From contig CAYOWC010000001.1 of the NCBI GenBank assembly GCA_964407525.1, positions 1 through 64,000 of the forward strand: 64,000 nt of DNA. Reading direction: 5' to 3'. Below the pieces are notes generated by a model, which was not told the DNA's origin, made no database searches, and was given only the letters and a program-made list of their open reading frames with translations. This document shows, piece after piece, positions 24,712 through 32,332 of the stretch (position 1 is the first letter of the stretch; every line of letters begins with the position of its first letter). The DNA comes from DUZB01 sp964407525 (GTDB taxonomy: Bacteria; Desulfobacterota; DSM-4660; Desulfatiglandales; Desulfatiglandaceae). The translations under genes were made by a program, and so were the position numbers.

Positions 24712-25282
24712 AATTTCTGATCACTGTATAAAGAAGGTTTTGTTGAAAAAGGCCATTATAAAAAAAGTCTCCTGAAACGTTGGGACCTGCTCCATTGACA
24801 TGATCGAGAAATTTAGGGTATCTTTCCCTCGCTGTCAAGGTATAAGAGAAAGATGGACCGGAAAGTTAAAAAATATACCGGGATAAGGATCCCTGTCGTC
24901 GGTTCGGGAGTGGTGATTCATTCCTTTTTTGTAGTTTTGAGCGTCACCTTTTGTTGGAAAAAATGACAGGCAGATCAAAAAAGAAACTTCCGGATTTCAT
25001 AACAGCTTTCTGTGTGAGCGGCGTCCCGCCGCGATTTTTCAGATCGCTTGGACTATTGACTTTTGGTTCATGCAGATCCGGTCGTGGTAAGGACGCCACT
25101 CACACAAGATGGAAAGCCAAGACCCGAACCTTGTCGAAAATCCCGTCTGAAGCGAAAGCGGGGAACCCTTAACCAAAATGAAGTGCATACAAGGCTTTTG
25201 AGGATCTCCCATTGGTGCGGGACTGCCTTCTGCCTTCTGTTTACTGCCTACTACATCTTGAAGTTTTGCAGGAGACATTTTC
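24712..25282. other. 571-bp gap with a 16-bp inverted repeat and a GC hairpin
   Basis: No convincing gene is seen. TGTGTGAGCGGCGTCC (25011-25026) is repeated inverted, with one mismatch, at 25091-25106, so a 96-bp segment has terminal inverted repeats. Inside its left arm, GCGGCG-TCC-CGCCGC followed by GATTTTT resembles a rightward terminator (25018-25039). Near 25229-25257, CTGCCTT-CTGCCTT-CTGTTTA-CTGCCTA is the reverse complement of the GGCAGTA heptad array. Confidence 0.6.
25011..25106. repeat. 96-bp segment bounded by 16-bp inverted repeats
   Basis: The arms TGTGTGAGCGGCGTCC and GGACGCCACTCACACA match at 15 of 16 positions. There is no open frame inside and no clear flanking duplication. 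Another miniature element or palindromic repeat is possible. Confidence 0.6.
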
Positions 25283-25960
25283 ATGATGGAACCTGAAAAC
25301 CTTACTGAAACCGGCAGAAAGCTCGTGGGCATGTTTCACCTTATGCTCGAGCGGTTTGGGCCACAGAATTGGTGGCCTGCGGAGACCGAATTGGAGGTGA
25401 TGGTAGGGGCTATCCTCACGCAGAACACAAATTGGAAGAATGTGGAAAAGGCGATAGCCAATCTGAAACGAAAAGAACTTCTTTCCTTTGAGGCCCTCTC
25501 GTCTCTGATGGTAGACGAGTTGGCTGAGGAGATAAGGCCTGCGGGATATTACAATGTAAAGGCTGGACGGTTGAAGAATCTGATTGCATTTGTGCAGGAA
25601 GCCTATGGTGGAAAACTTGACAGATGCTTACACGATGAGACCAGAGCGCTCAGGAAAGGCTTTCTTTCTGTGAAAGGCGTAGGCCCGGAGACTGCAGACA
25701 GTATGCTTCTTTATGCTGCGCACAGGCCGGTGTTTGTGGTGGATACCTATACCTTTCGAATAATGAATCGGCATGGTCTGGTTTTTGAAGAAGCCGACTA
25801 CGCTGATTTGCAGAAAATCTTTACGGATAACCTTACAAAAGATGTGGAAGTTTTTAACGAATTCCATGCATTGATTGTGCAGGTTGGCAAGGATTTTTGC
25901 AGGAAAAACCCCCGGTGTGAAGAATGTCCTCTTAATGGCTGGGAGAAGGAAGAAGTTTGA
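25283..25960 (+). CDS. Endonuclease III-like HhH-GPD DNA glycosylase, atypical
   Basis: The 225-residue helix-hairpin-helix-GPD protein starts after GCAGGAGACATTTTC. The hairpin is LSVKGVGPETADSML (128-142) and the catalytic Asp is Asp154 in FVVDTY. The Lys of bifunctional EndoIII (GVGRKTA) is replaced by Glu136 here, which predicts a glycosylase without beta-lyase activity. The iron-sulfur region FCRKNPRCEECPLNGW has Cys206, Cys212 and Cys215 (C-x5-C-x2-C) but the protein ends without the usual fourth Cys. Similar 'endonuclease III-related' proteins occur in anaerobes and archaea. The base substrate is unknown. Confidence 0.88.
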   Translation: MMEPENLTETGRKLVGMFHLMLERFGPQNWWPAETELEVMVGAILTQNTNWKNVEKAIANLKRKELLSFEALSSLMVDELAEEIRPAGYYNVKAGRLKNLIAFVQEAYGGKLDRCLHDETRALRKGFLSVKGVGPETADSMLLYAAHRPVFVVDTYTFRIMNRHGLVFEEADYADLQKIFTDNLTKDVEVFNEFHALIVQVGKDFCRKNPRCEECPLNGWEKEEV

Positions 25961-25963
25961 AGT

Positions 25964-28426
25964 TCAATCTCCCATTTCCAATCTTCCATTTAAGAAAGTT
26001 TCCACTTGAAATCGATCTTTCTCAACACGGATTGTTACTGCCCCGGTTTTGGGAATGCTGAGGACTTTGCATCCTATTTCAAGCAGTCTTTTGCGTACCA
26101 CCGGATGAGGTAATTTGCGGGAAGGGCTTTTTCCGGCGGAAACTATACAAAGGCTCGGCTTGACCTTTTCCAGAAATGCTTTTGAACTTGATGTTTTGCT
26201 CCCGTGGTGTGGGGCTAAGAGGACATGGCTCCGTATTTCTTTCTTTGAATTGGAGAGCATCTCCTGTTCCCCTTCTTTTTCGAGGTCCCCGGGAAAAAGG
26301 AAGGACTTCCCTTCATAGGAGATTTTCAGCACCAGGGAATTGTTATTTAAACTGTTTTTATTTCCCGCGGCAGGGTCCTTTGTTATGCCTGACGTCGGGT
26401 GAAGGATTTCGACGAAGGCCCCATTAATTTTTATTCCTTTTTTCAGGTCTGAGGGGTACATCTCTCTGATCTTTTTGGTATGTATGATGTTTATCAGTTT
26501 TTTGAATGACTGGGTATCGGGCCGGTCTTCATTGTGCCAGAATTCTTCCGGGTGAAATTCCTCTGCAATGAAACGAAGCCCGTTCATGTGGTCAGCCTCG
26601 GGATGACTCATGACCAGATAGTCTACTTTCCCTATTTTATTGTGCCATAGAAACGGCGCCACGACCATTTTTCCCACGTCAAAATCCGAACCGCTAAAGC
26701 CTCCACCATCTATCAGCATTTTTTTCCCGCCCGGGAATGATATGAGTGCAGCATTTCCCTTTCCCACATCCAAAAAAGTCACTTCAAGGTTGGGATTAAA
26801 CTTCACCTTGTGTGCCCAATAAAGTACATCTCCCAGTATCAGGGCGATCACCAGGGTCAATACCGTCTTGCTCCACGGCACGCGGCTCAAAAAGTACAGG
26901 CAGAACAAGAGGGCATAGAAAAGAAGGATTTCAAAGAGGTTCGGGGTAAGCATCCAGATGCTGGCCATGGGAAGATCTGCCCAGAATCGAATGATAACCA
27001 TCATCAGATCCAGTCCCCAGGCGCCTGCCTCAATAAAGAAGGCTGCCGTCTGTTGTGAAAAGGGAAGGATCATTGCAGCGAAAAGACCGATCGGAATAAC
27101 CCAGAAGCCCAGAATCGGAACAGCGGTCAGATTGGCTGGAAGAGAAACCAGGGAGATTCGGTGAAAATAGTAGCAGGTTACAGGAAGAAGAAAGAACGTT
27201 GCGGCAAGACTGACCGCAAAAATACCAAGGAAATAGCCGGATGATTTTTTTAAAATGCCTGTTTTTTTCCCCTGTTCGGGAGTTTGCCGGCTAAGTCTCT
27301 TCAACAAAGGAGGCATCCACCATAAAATGCCTGTGACCGCTATAAAGGAGAGCTGAAAAGAGATGCTCAGGAGGGCATTTGGATCAAGAAGCAGGATAAG
27401 AAGGCCTGCCAGGGCCAAGGTGGACCAGATATCTCTTTCCCTGTCTGAAACCAGGGACCCAAGAAAGGCCAGGGCCATGATCATGGCACGCTGGCTTGAT
27501 ACCTGCATCCCCGCAAGGAGGGTGTATCCTATGATTGGAAAACAGGTGAGTATCGCAGCCACTTTGCGAATATCAAATGCGACTGCCATTCGATATGAAC
27601 GGGATAGAAACCATGAAAATAGATAATAGGACAGCCATCCTATAAGCCCTATATGAAGCCCTGATACGGCAAGCATATGGCCCAATCCCGTTCGGTTGAA
27701 CATTTCCCTTGTGCCCGGTTCAATCCCCTGACGTTCGCCTAAAATGAGGGCTTTGAAAAGACCCGCATCTCTTTCCTTCAGCCTGGTGTCAAACAGATTG
27801 CGTACGGGTTTTTGCATAGCTTCAATAAGATTTCTTGGAAAGGGAAGGGGACCTTTGCCTAACTGTGTGATACGGCTTCCATCTGAAACGGATGCGGCGC
27901 ATGCTATGCCCCGCAATTTCATAGATCTTTGGTAGTCAAAATTTCCCGGATTGTTGAAATTTCCGAAAGGCCTTAAACGAGCGGTGAAACGGATTTTGTC
28001 TCCGGTTTCAAACTGTGGTGCATTCCTGTAAATGGTCAGGTTCAGCCGCTCGTTTATAATGGTAACAATGCCGGCGTCGTTACCATCTTTTGCCAGAATT
28101 TCGACCCTGCTCACCCCTTTTCGGGAAATTTTAACGGGTTTCAGCACAATGCCTTCAAGGGTCGTTTTGGTGTAATCCTGTGCAAGGGCTTCCAGTCTGG
28201 TCGGGTGATTTTCCCGGGCGGTCAGAAGCATAGCGCCTAAGAAACATGCGAAAACAAGAAGATAGATCTTGATGCGGTACGAACAAAGAAAAACGGCTGG
28301 CGAACATACGGCGAACAGGAAAAAAAGGAGGTATTTGAAGGGATAGAGAAAGATCGGAAAGGCCTGGGCCAAAAGTACGCCCACGGCATAGGAAATGAGG
28401 AGCAGTATCAGGGGGCGATGAAACAT
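25964..28426 (-). CDS. comEC: ComEC/Rec2 DNA-uptake channel
   Basis: This is an 820-residue multi-domain membrane protein. Hydrophobic N-terminal segments are followed by an OB-fold-like DUF4131 region, the competence channel domain (GHMLAVSGLHIGLIGWLSYY is its signature), and a C-terminal metallo-beta-lactamase-like domain (FLDVGKGNAALISFPGG, SHPEADHMNGL, LAPHHGSKTS). ComEC moves single-stranded DNA through the inner membrane, with the C-terminal domain thought to be a nuclease. ATG 28426 (protein MFHRP) is preferred to an ATG at 28447, because the extra seven codons come from inserted repeat DNA and the 28426 ATG lies in the duplicated ancestral sequence shared with the end of murA. Confidence 0.9.
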   Translation of the reverse strand: MFHRPLILLLISYAVGVLLAQAFPIFLYPFKYLLFFLFAVCSPAVFLCSYRIKIYLLVFACFLGAMLLTARENHPTRLEALAQDYTKTTLEGIVLKPVKISRKGVSRVEILAKDGNDAGIVTIINERLNLTIYRNAPQFETGDKIRFTARLRPFGNFNNPGNFDYQRSMKLRGIACAASVSDGSRITQLGKGPLPFPRNLIEAMQKPVRNLFDTRLKERDAGLFKALILGERQGIEPGTREMFNRTGLGHMLAVSGLHIGLIGWLSYYLFSWFLSRSYRMAVAFDIRKVAAILTCFPIIGYTLLAGMQVSSQRAMIMALAFLGSLVSDRERDIWSTLALAGLLILLLDPNALLSISFQLSFIAVTGILWWMPPLLKRLSRQTPEQGKKTGILKKSSGYFLGIFAVSLAATFFLLPVTCYYFHRISLVSLPANLTAVPILGFWVIPIGLFAAMILPFSQQTAAFFIEAGAWGLDLMMVIIRFWADLPMASIWMLTPNLFEILLFYALLFCLYFLSRVPWSKTVLTLVIALILGDVLYWAHKVKFNPNLEVTFLDVGKGNAALISFPGGKKMLIDGGGFSGSDFDVGKMVVAPFLWHNKIGKVDYLVMSHPEADHMNGLRFIAEEFHPEEFWHNEDRPDTQSFKKLINIIHTKKIREMYPSDLKKGIKINGAFVEILHPTSGITKDPAAGNKNSLNNNSLVLKISYEGKSFLFPGDLEKEGEQEMLSNSKKEIRSHVLLAPHHGSKTSSSKAFLEKVKPSLCIVSAGKSPSRKLPHPVVRKRLLEIGCKVLSIPKTGAVTIRVEKDRFQVETFLNGRLEMGD

Positions 28427-28429
28427 CTC

Positions 28430-28598
28430 AACCTGGCAGCTGGCCATTAGCTATTAGCTATTGGCAGTTCGTGTCAAAAAAAGTGGGTATGGTGGATGTA
28501 AGGGAACTTAAGAAAGAAGTTAACCAGGGTAAATAGGTCGTTTACCAGTTTCACCTAAAAGCTCACGGCTAATGGCTAAAAGCTAACCGCACAGGTCA
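28430..28598. mobile_element. 169-bp insert between comEC and murA, flanked by a 9-bp duplication
   Basis: AAACATCTC occurs on both sides (28421-28429 and 28599-28607). The insert begins AACCTGGCAGC and ends GCACAGGTCA, a weak terminal inversion (ACCTG/CAGGT). Inside are seven-base steps (CCATTAG, CTATTAG, CTATTGG; GGCTAAT, GGCTAAA, AGCTAAC). On the minus strand the duplicated 9-mer is GAGATGTTT, which contains the comEC start codon. Confidence 0.72.
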
Positions 28599-28607
28599 AA
28601 ACATCTC

Positions 28608-28785
28608 ACCTAAAAACTGCAATTAGCGGTTAGCCGTTAGCTATTAGCCCCACGATATCGGTTGTTTACAGTTACATTCGGTTGGCACCAAAAAATGAAA
28701 GCTTCAATATAGCAAGAAAACATTCAAATGTTTGAATCCTTTAAGCTAACGGCCAATAGCTAAAAGCTAATGGCAGTTTTTAGGT
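28608..28785. mobile_element. 178-bp miniature inverted-repeat element, family 1, copy B
   Basis: It matches copy A at 20948-21125 in length, orientation and about 169 of 178 bases. CTC flanks both ends (28605-28607 and 28786-28788). The right CTC overlaps the murA stop codon. Two end bases differ from copy A, so the terminal repeats are slightly imperfect. Confidence 0.88.
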
Positions 28786-28786
28786 C

Positions 28787-30040
28787 TCACGTTTTTTCTC
28801 TCCACATGGTAGCTCCAAGACCTCTGAACTTTTCTTCCATGGATTCGTATCCCCTGTCAAGGTGGTAGATACGGTGTACTTCCGTTTTGCCTTCTGCTAC
28901 CAGACCTGCCAGAACGAGAGATGCACTGGCTCTCAGGTCTGTGGCCATGACCGGGGCGGAAAAAAGTTGTTCCCTGCCTTTTATGAGTGCCTGGCTTCCG
29001 TTTATTTCTATGTCCGCGCCCATCCTTCTGAGTTCGCTCACGTGAATAAATCTGTTTTCGAAGATGGTTTCCCGAATCATGCTCCAGCCCTTGGCCACGG
29101 TCATGAGTGCCATGAACTGGGCCTGAAGGTCTGTTGGGAACCCGGGGTAGGGCATGGTCTTTATGTCCACGCTTTCGATTACTTTCGGTCCGGCAACAAC
29201 TATCCCGTCGTTTTCCTGGCTGATTTTGGCGCCGACCGTGCGGAGTTTTTCCGTAAGAGCAGTGACGTGAGAGGGCAGGCAGTCCTTTACCTGAATCGTT
29301 CCTCCGGTGATGGCAGCTCCTATCATGAAGGTTCCGGCCTCAATCCTGTCGGGAATAACCTTGTGGACAGAGGGTCGTAGTTCATCAACTCCGTTTATTG
29401 TGATGGTATCCGTTCCTTCGCCTTCAATATCGGCGCCCATCGTTCGAAGCATCTTACCGAGGTCCACTACCTCCGGTTCGTTGGCTGCATTTCTCAAAAT
29501 GGTCCTGCCTTCAGCTTTTACCGCAGCCATCATAATATTTTCAGTGCCGGTTACCGTAGGGATGTCAAAGAAAATGTCGGCGCCTTTGAGCCTTCTCACT
29601 TCGGCGTTGATATATCCGTGGTCCAGGAACATCTCCACGCCCATGGCCGCCAGGGCCTTGAGATGAAGATTGATTGGCCGGGCCCCTATGGCGCATCCGC
29701 CGGGCAGGGAAATTTTTGCCTTTCCGAGACGGGCCAGAAGGGGGGCCAGGAGAAGGATTGAGGCCCTCATGGTCTTTACCAATTCATAAGGGGCTTCATG
29801 GCAGGTGAGATTGTCTGGAATGACTTCCAGAAAGCCGTCTTTTTCCCTGAAAACCGTACCGAATTTCCCCATGATTTTTTTCATGGTGTCAATATCCCGC
29901 AGGTTGGGGATGTTTTTCAGGCGGTGACAGCCCCCTGTCAGGAGGCAAGCTGCCATAATCGGCAGGGCAGCGTTCTTGGCGCCACTGACCCCCACGGCCC
30001 CATGTAATGGGGTGCCTCCCTCGATAACTATTTTATCCAT
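28787..30040 (-). CDS. murA: UDP-N-acetylglucosamine 1-carboxyvinyltransferase MurA
   Basis: MurA transfers enolpyruvate from PEP to UDP-GlcNAc, the first committed step of peptidoglycan synthesis. The 417 residues are the normal length. The N-terminus GGTPLHGAVGVSGAKNAALP is typical. Cys116 in SLPGGCAIGARPINLH is the PEP-binding residue alkylated by fosfomycin, so this is the sensitive form. EAGTFMIGAAITGG and DLRASASLVLAGL are further conserved blocks. The gene follows a DUF3786 gene by 21 bases and precedes comEC, from which it is now separated by two inserted elements. Confidence 0.96.
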   Translation of the reverse strand: MDKIVIEGGTPLHGAVGVSGAKNAALPIMAACLLTGGCHRLKNIPNLRDIDTMKKIMGKFGTVFREKDGFLEVIPDNLTCHEAPYELVKTMRASILLLAPLLARLGKAKISLPGGCAIGARPINLHLKALAAMGVEMFLDHGYINAEVRRLKGADIFFDIPTVTGTENIMMAAVKAEGRTILRNAANEPEVVDLGKMLRTMGADIEGEGTDTITINGVDELRPSVHKVIPDRIEAGTFMIGAAITGGTIQVKDCLPSHVTALTEKLRTVGAKISQENDGIVVAGPKVIESVDIKTMPYPGFPTDLQAQFMALMTVAKGWSMIRETIFENRFIHVSELRRMGADIEINGSQALIKGREQLFSAPVMATDLRASASLVLAGLVAEGKTEVHRIYHLDRGYESMEEKFRGLGATMWREKT

Positions 30041-30061
30041 AATTTATTTCGGTGCCTCTCT

Positions 30062-30655
30062 TTATTGAATGATCCTGATAATTTCCTTCGATGTATATTC
30101 ACCCACGTCAGCGAGACCGTCCAGCGGGATGAAAGACAGGGCATTAGAAGAAAACAGGCAGGTTGCAGAGGCCGGAAATTCTTCATCATCCAGGTAAAAT
30201 ATGTAGCAAAGGGTGATTCTTGGAAGGGGGTGGAGGGTAAAAGAAAAATCACCGCTTATTCCATCCGCCCCGTCAAACGCCTTCTTTATCTCTTTCTGTT
30301 TTCCTTCTATCCGCCGTACGTGGGGAATAAGTATCCGTTCGCTATTTGCGCTGAATGCTCCCTGATAGGGCATGCTGTTAGGGAAATCCTTGAAGGACTT
30401 GAATGGTTCCAGGATCATTGGATCTGGAACCGCTTGCAGCGCGTACAGGGAAATAATGAGGCCTCTGGGGTCTCCGACAGGAGTGCCTGAGAGAGTTATC
30501 CCTGAAGCGCTCAAACAACAGGGCTCTCCAAGGGCTTGAAAAAAATAGGATTCCCCTTTCTTCTCTGCGCCAAGTCGAATATCCAGGTCCGGCAGGGGTT
30601 GTGAGAACAGACAGGCAATATTCTGATCAATGATTTTTTCGTAATTTGTTGGCAT
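30062..30655 (-). CDS. DUF3786-domain protein
   Basis: The 197-residue soluble protein is of the DUF3786 type, found in Desulfobacterota and other anaerobes and often beside corrinoid or C1-metabolism genes. The recognisable features are an early Asp-rich strand (RLGAEKKGESYFFQALGE), GDPRGLIISLYALQA, a kinase-like P-x-F segment around EPFKSFKDFPNSMPYQGAF, and the family's end motif FYLDDEEFPASATCLFSSNA. Its function is not established. Here it lies immediately upstream of murA on the same strand, apparently as a matter of operon packing. Confidence 0.78.
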   Translation of the reverse strand: MPTNYEKIIDQNIACLFSQPLPDLDIRLGAEKKGESYFFQALGEPCCLSASGITLSGTPVGDPRGLIISLYALQAVPDPMILEPFKSFKDFPNSMPYQGAFSANSERILIPHVRRIEGKQKEIKKAFDGADGISGDFSFTLHPLPRITLCYIFYLDDEEFPASATCLFSSNALSFIPLDGLADVGEYTSKEIIRIIQ

Positions 30656-30684
30656 AGGGATTCCGGTTTTGTTGGTTCAAGGGT

Positions 30685-31521
30685 TCAACGTTTTTCAAGG
30701 CCGTTCCTGCAGAAGTATTCTTTCGAACGGATACTTTTTTCCAGGATGGCATCATTTGCTTTCAATTGATCCGTGCTGTTTTGTTCATGCCAGAGATGAA
30801 AACAGATGGCCATGAACGGGTGCTCCCTTTTCTGTAGTCCGTAGCGATAAAACCGAGCTGCCAGCTCTGAATCTTCCCTTCCCCACCCTGTGAAATCTTC
30901 ATTAAAACCATTTACGGCAACTATGTCTTCTCTAAGAAAGGACATGTTGCAACTACGGATGCCACTTTCTTTTCTGGTGTGAAAAGAGGGGAAACTGGGC
31001 AGTCTGATTAGATGATGGCTGTTGGAGAGTCCTCCTGACAGGGCATATCTGATTAACCTCAGGGGTCTTTTTGTATGGGCATAAGTAAAGCTGCGGGAGA
31101 CTACTTTTCCTACAAGAATCCTTTTCCCTTGGAAAAAGGTCTTTTTTTCCGCCAACGCCAGGTGATCTTCCACAAAACGGCCTGAAGGAATACAATCGCC
31201 GTCAAGAAGGATGATATACCCTCCTGTGGATTTATTTATTGCCTTATTTCTGATCCTTGCGGCTCGAAACCCTTCGTCTTTCTGCCATACATGGCCAATA
31301 GCCTGGTGGTAACTCTTTTCGAAGTGACGGACCATGTCCAGGGTTTCAGGCCTGGAGCCGTCATCGGCCACGATGATTTCATCCGCAGGCCGTGTCTGTC
31401 GGCGCAGGGCTTCCAGTGCTTTTTCGAGGGTATCCGGGCGGTTATAGGTTGTTATGATAACAGATGTTGTCAAACCATGGGGCTCTGATTCGGAAAGAAG
31501 GTTACCCATGAAAATATTCAA
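30685..31521 (-). CDS. Family 2 glycosyltransferase with galactosyltransferase-type C-terminus
   Basis: This is a 278-residue GT-A enzyme. The N-terminal nucleotide-binding motif is TSVIITTYNRPDTLEKALEA, followed by VADDGS and the metal-binding DGD in ILLDGDCIP. The C-terminal GWGREDSELAARFYRYG is the GWGxEDxEL motif that binds the acceptor in galactosyltransferase-like (PF02709) enzymes. There is no membrane segment. It overlaps the end of purQ by about 20 bases at its start and probably acts in LPS or O-antigen assembly. Donor and acceptor are unknown. Confidence 0.87.
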   Translation of the reverse strand: MNIFMGNLLSESEPHGLTTSVIITTYNRPDTLEKALEALRRQTRPADEIIVADDGSRPETLDMVRHFEKSYHQAIGHVWQKDEGFRAARIRNKAINKSTGGYIILLDGDCIPSGRFVEDHLALAEKKTFFQGKRILVGKVVSRSFTYAHTKRPLRLIRYALSGGLSNSHHLIRLPSFPSFHTRKESGIRSCNMSFLREDIVAVNGFNEDFTGWGREDSELAARFYRYGLQKREHPFMAICFHLWHEQNSTDQLKANDAILEKSIRSKEYFCRNGLEKR

Positions 31522-32332
31522 CCGCGTTCCTGAATATCTTTATGCCGTCTCCTTCTTCAGGAATGTTCGTCGTTCCTTTGCGTAGCAGGTCCTGCTTTTT
31601 CCAGTTCCAGTCGGGGTGATTGGTAAAGTGATTAAATGCCTCAGGGTGAGGCATCATGCCCAATACCCTGCCTGAAGCATCACATATCCCCGCGATATCC
31701 ATCAATGAACCATTGGGGTTGAAAGGCTGCTGTCCTTGGGCTGCAATGCCCTTTTTGTCTGCATACTGAAATACGATCTGATTTTTTTCGGCAAGTTTCC
31801 GGATGACCGGTTCCGAGGCAAAGAATTTTCCTTCGCCGTGCCTGACAGGAAGTTCAATTTCCCGAATGCCTTTCGTGAAAACACAAGGGGATGATGGATT
31901 GCCTTTTAGATTTACCCAGGTATCCACGAAGTTTCCAGAATCGTTATGGGTAAGGGCAACGCTTCGTTCTTCATATTGGCCATCAAAGCCGGGAAGCAGT
32001 CCCAGGTTAACCAGCGTCTGAAATCCGTTGCAGATTCCTATGACAAGGTTCCCTTGATTAATGAAATTCTCGATTTCTTCTCCCATCCGGCGTTTCAGTT
32101 TGGATGCCAGGAGAACTCCGGCTCCATGATCATCGGCCCAGCTGAATCCGCCACCAAAAACGAGGATATGGAAATCACGCAATTTTATGGGCGGGACCTT
32201 CTTGTTGTCTCCTGTCAACTCGTTGATATGAACTCTGTGGGATTCAGCGCCGGCGATTTTCAGCGAGAAATCGGTTTCGTAATCGCAATTGAGCCCATAT
32301 CCGGTCATCACGAGCGCTTTTACTGTTTTCAT
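31502..32332 (-). CDS. purQ: Phosphoribosylformylglycinamidine synthase glutaminase subunit PurQ
   Basis: This class I glutaminase subunit supplies ammonia to PurL in purine synthesis. The nucleophile is Cys in VIGICNGFQTLVNLGLLPG, and HPEAFNHFTNHP carries the catalytic His and Glu. GGGFSWADDHGAG is the oxyanion-side loop. The 276 residues exceed Bacillus-type PurQ (about 225) and match the longer delta-proteobacterial form. The start overlaps the purL stop (ATGA), so the two subunits are translationally coupled. Confidence 0.93.
   Translation of the reverse strand: MKTVKALVMTGYGLNCDYETDFSLKIAGAESHRVHINELTGDNKKVPPIKLRDFHILVFGGGFSWADDHGAGVLLASKLKRRMGEEIENFINQGNLVIGICNGFQTLVNLGLLPGFDGQYEERSVALTHNDSGNFVDTWVNLKGNPSSPCVFTKGIREIELPVRHGEGKFFASEPVIRKLAEKNQIVFQYADKKGIAAQGQQPFNPNGSLMDIAGICDASGRVLGMMPHPEAFNHFTNHPDWNWKKQDLLRKGTTNIPEEGDGIKIFRNAVEYFHG

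Noticed and set aside
24951..25172. 73-codon open frame in the 571-bp gap
   Set aside because: It crosses the inverted-repeat segment, has no ribosome binding site, and its composition does not look like a folded protein.
28447..28447. comEC start at the upstream ATG (MASCQVE...)
   Set aside because: Those codons lie in the 169-bp inserted sequence, and the ancestral duplicated ATG at 28426 is the better start.
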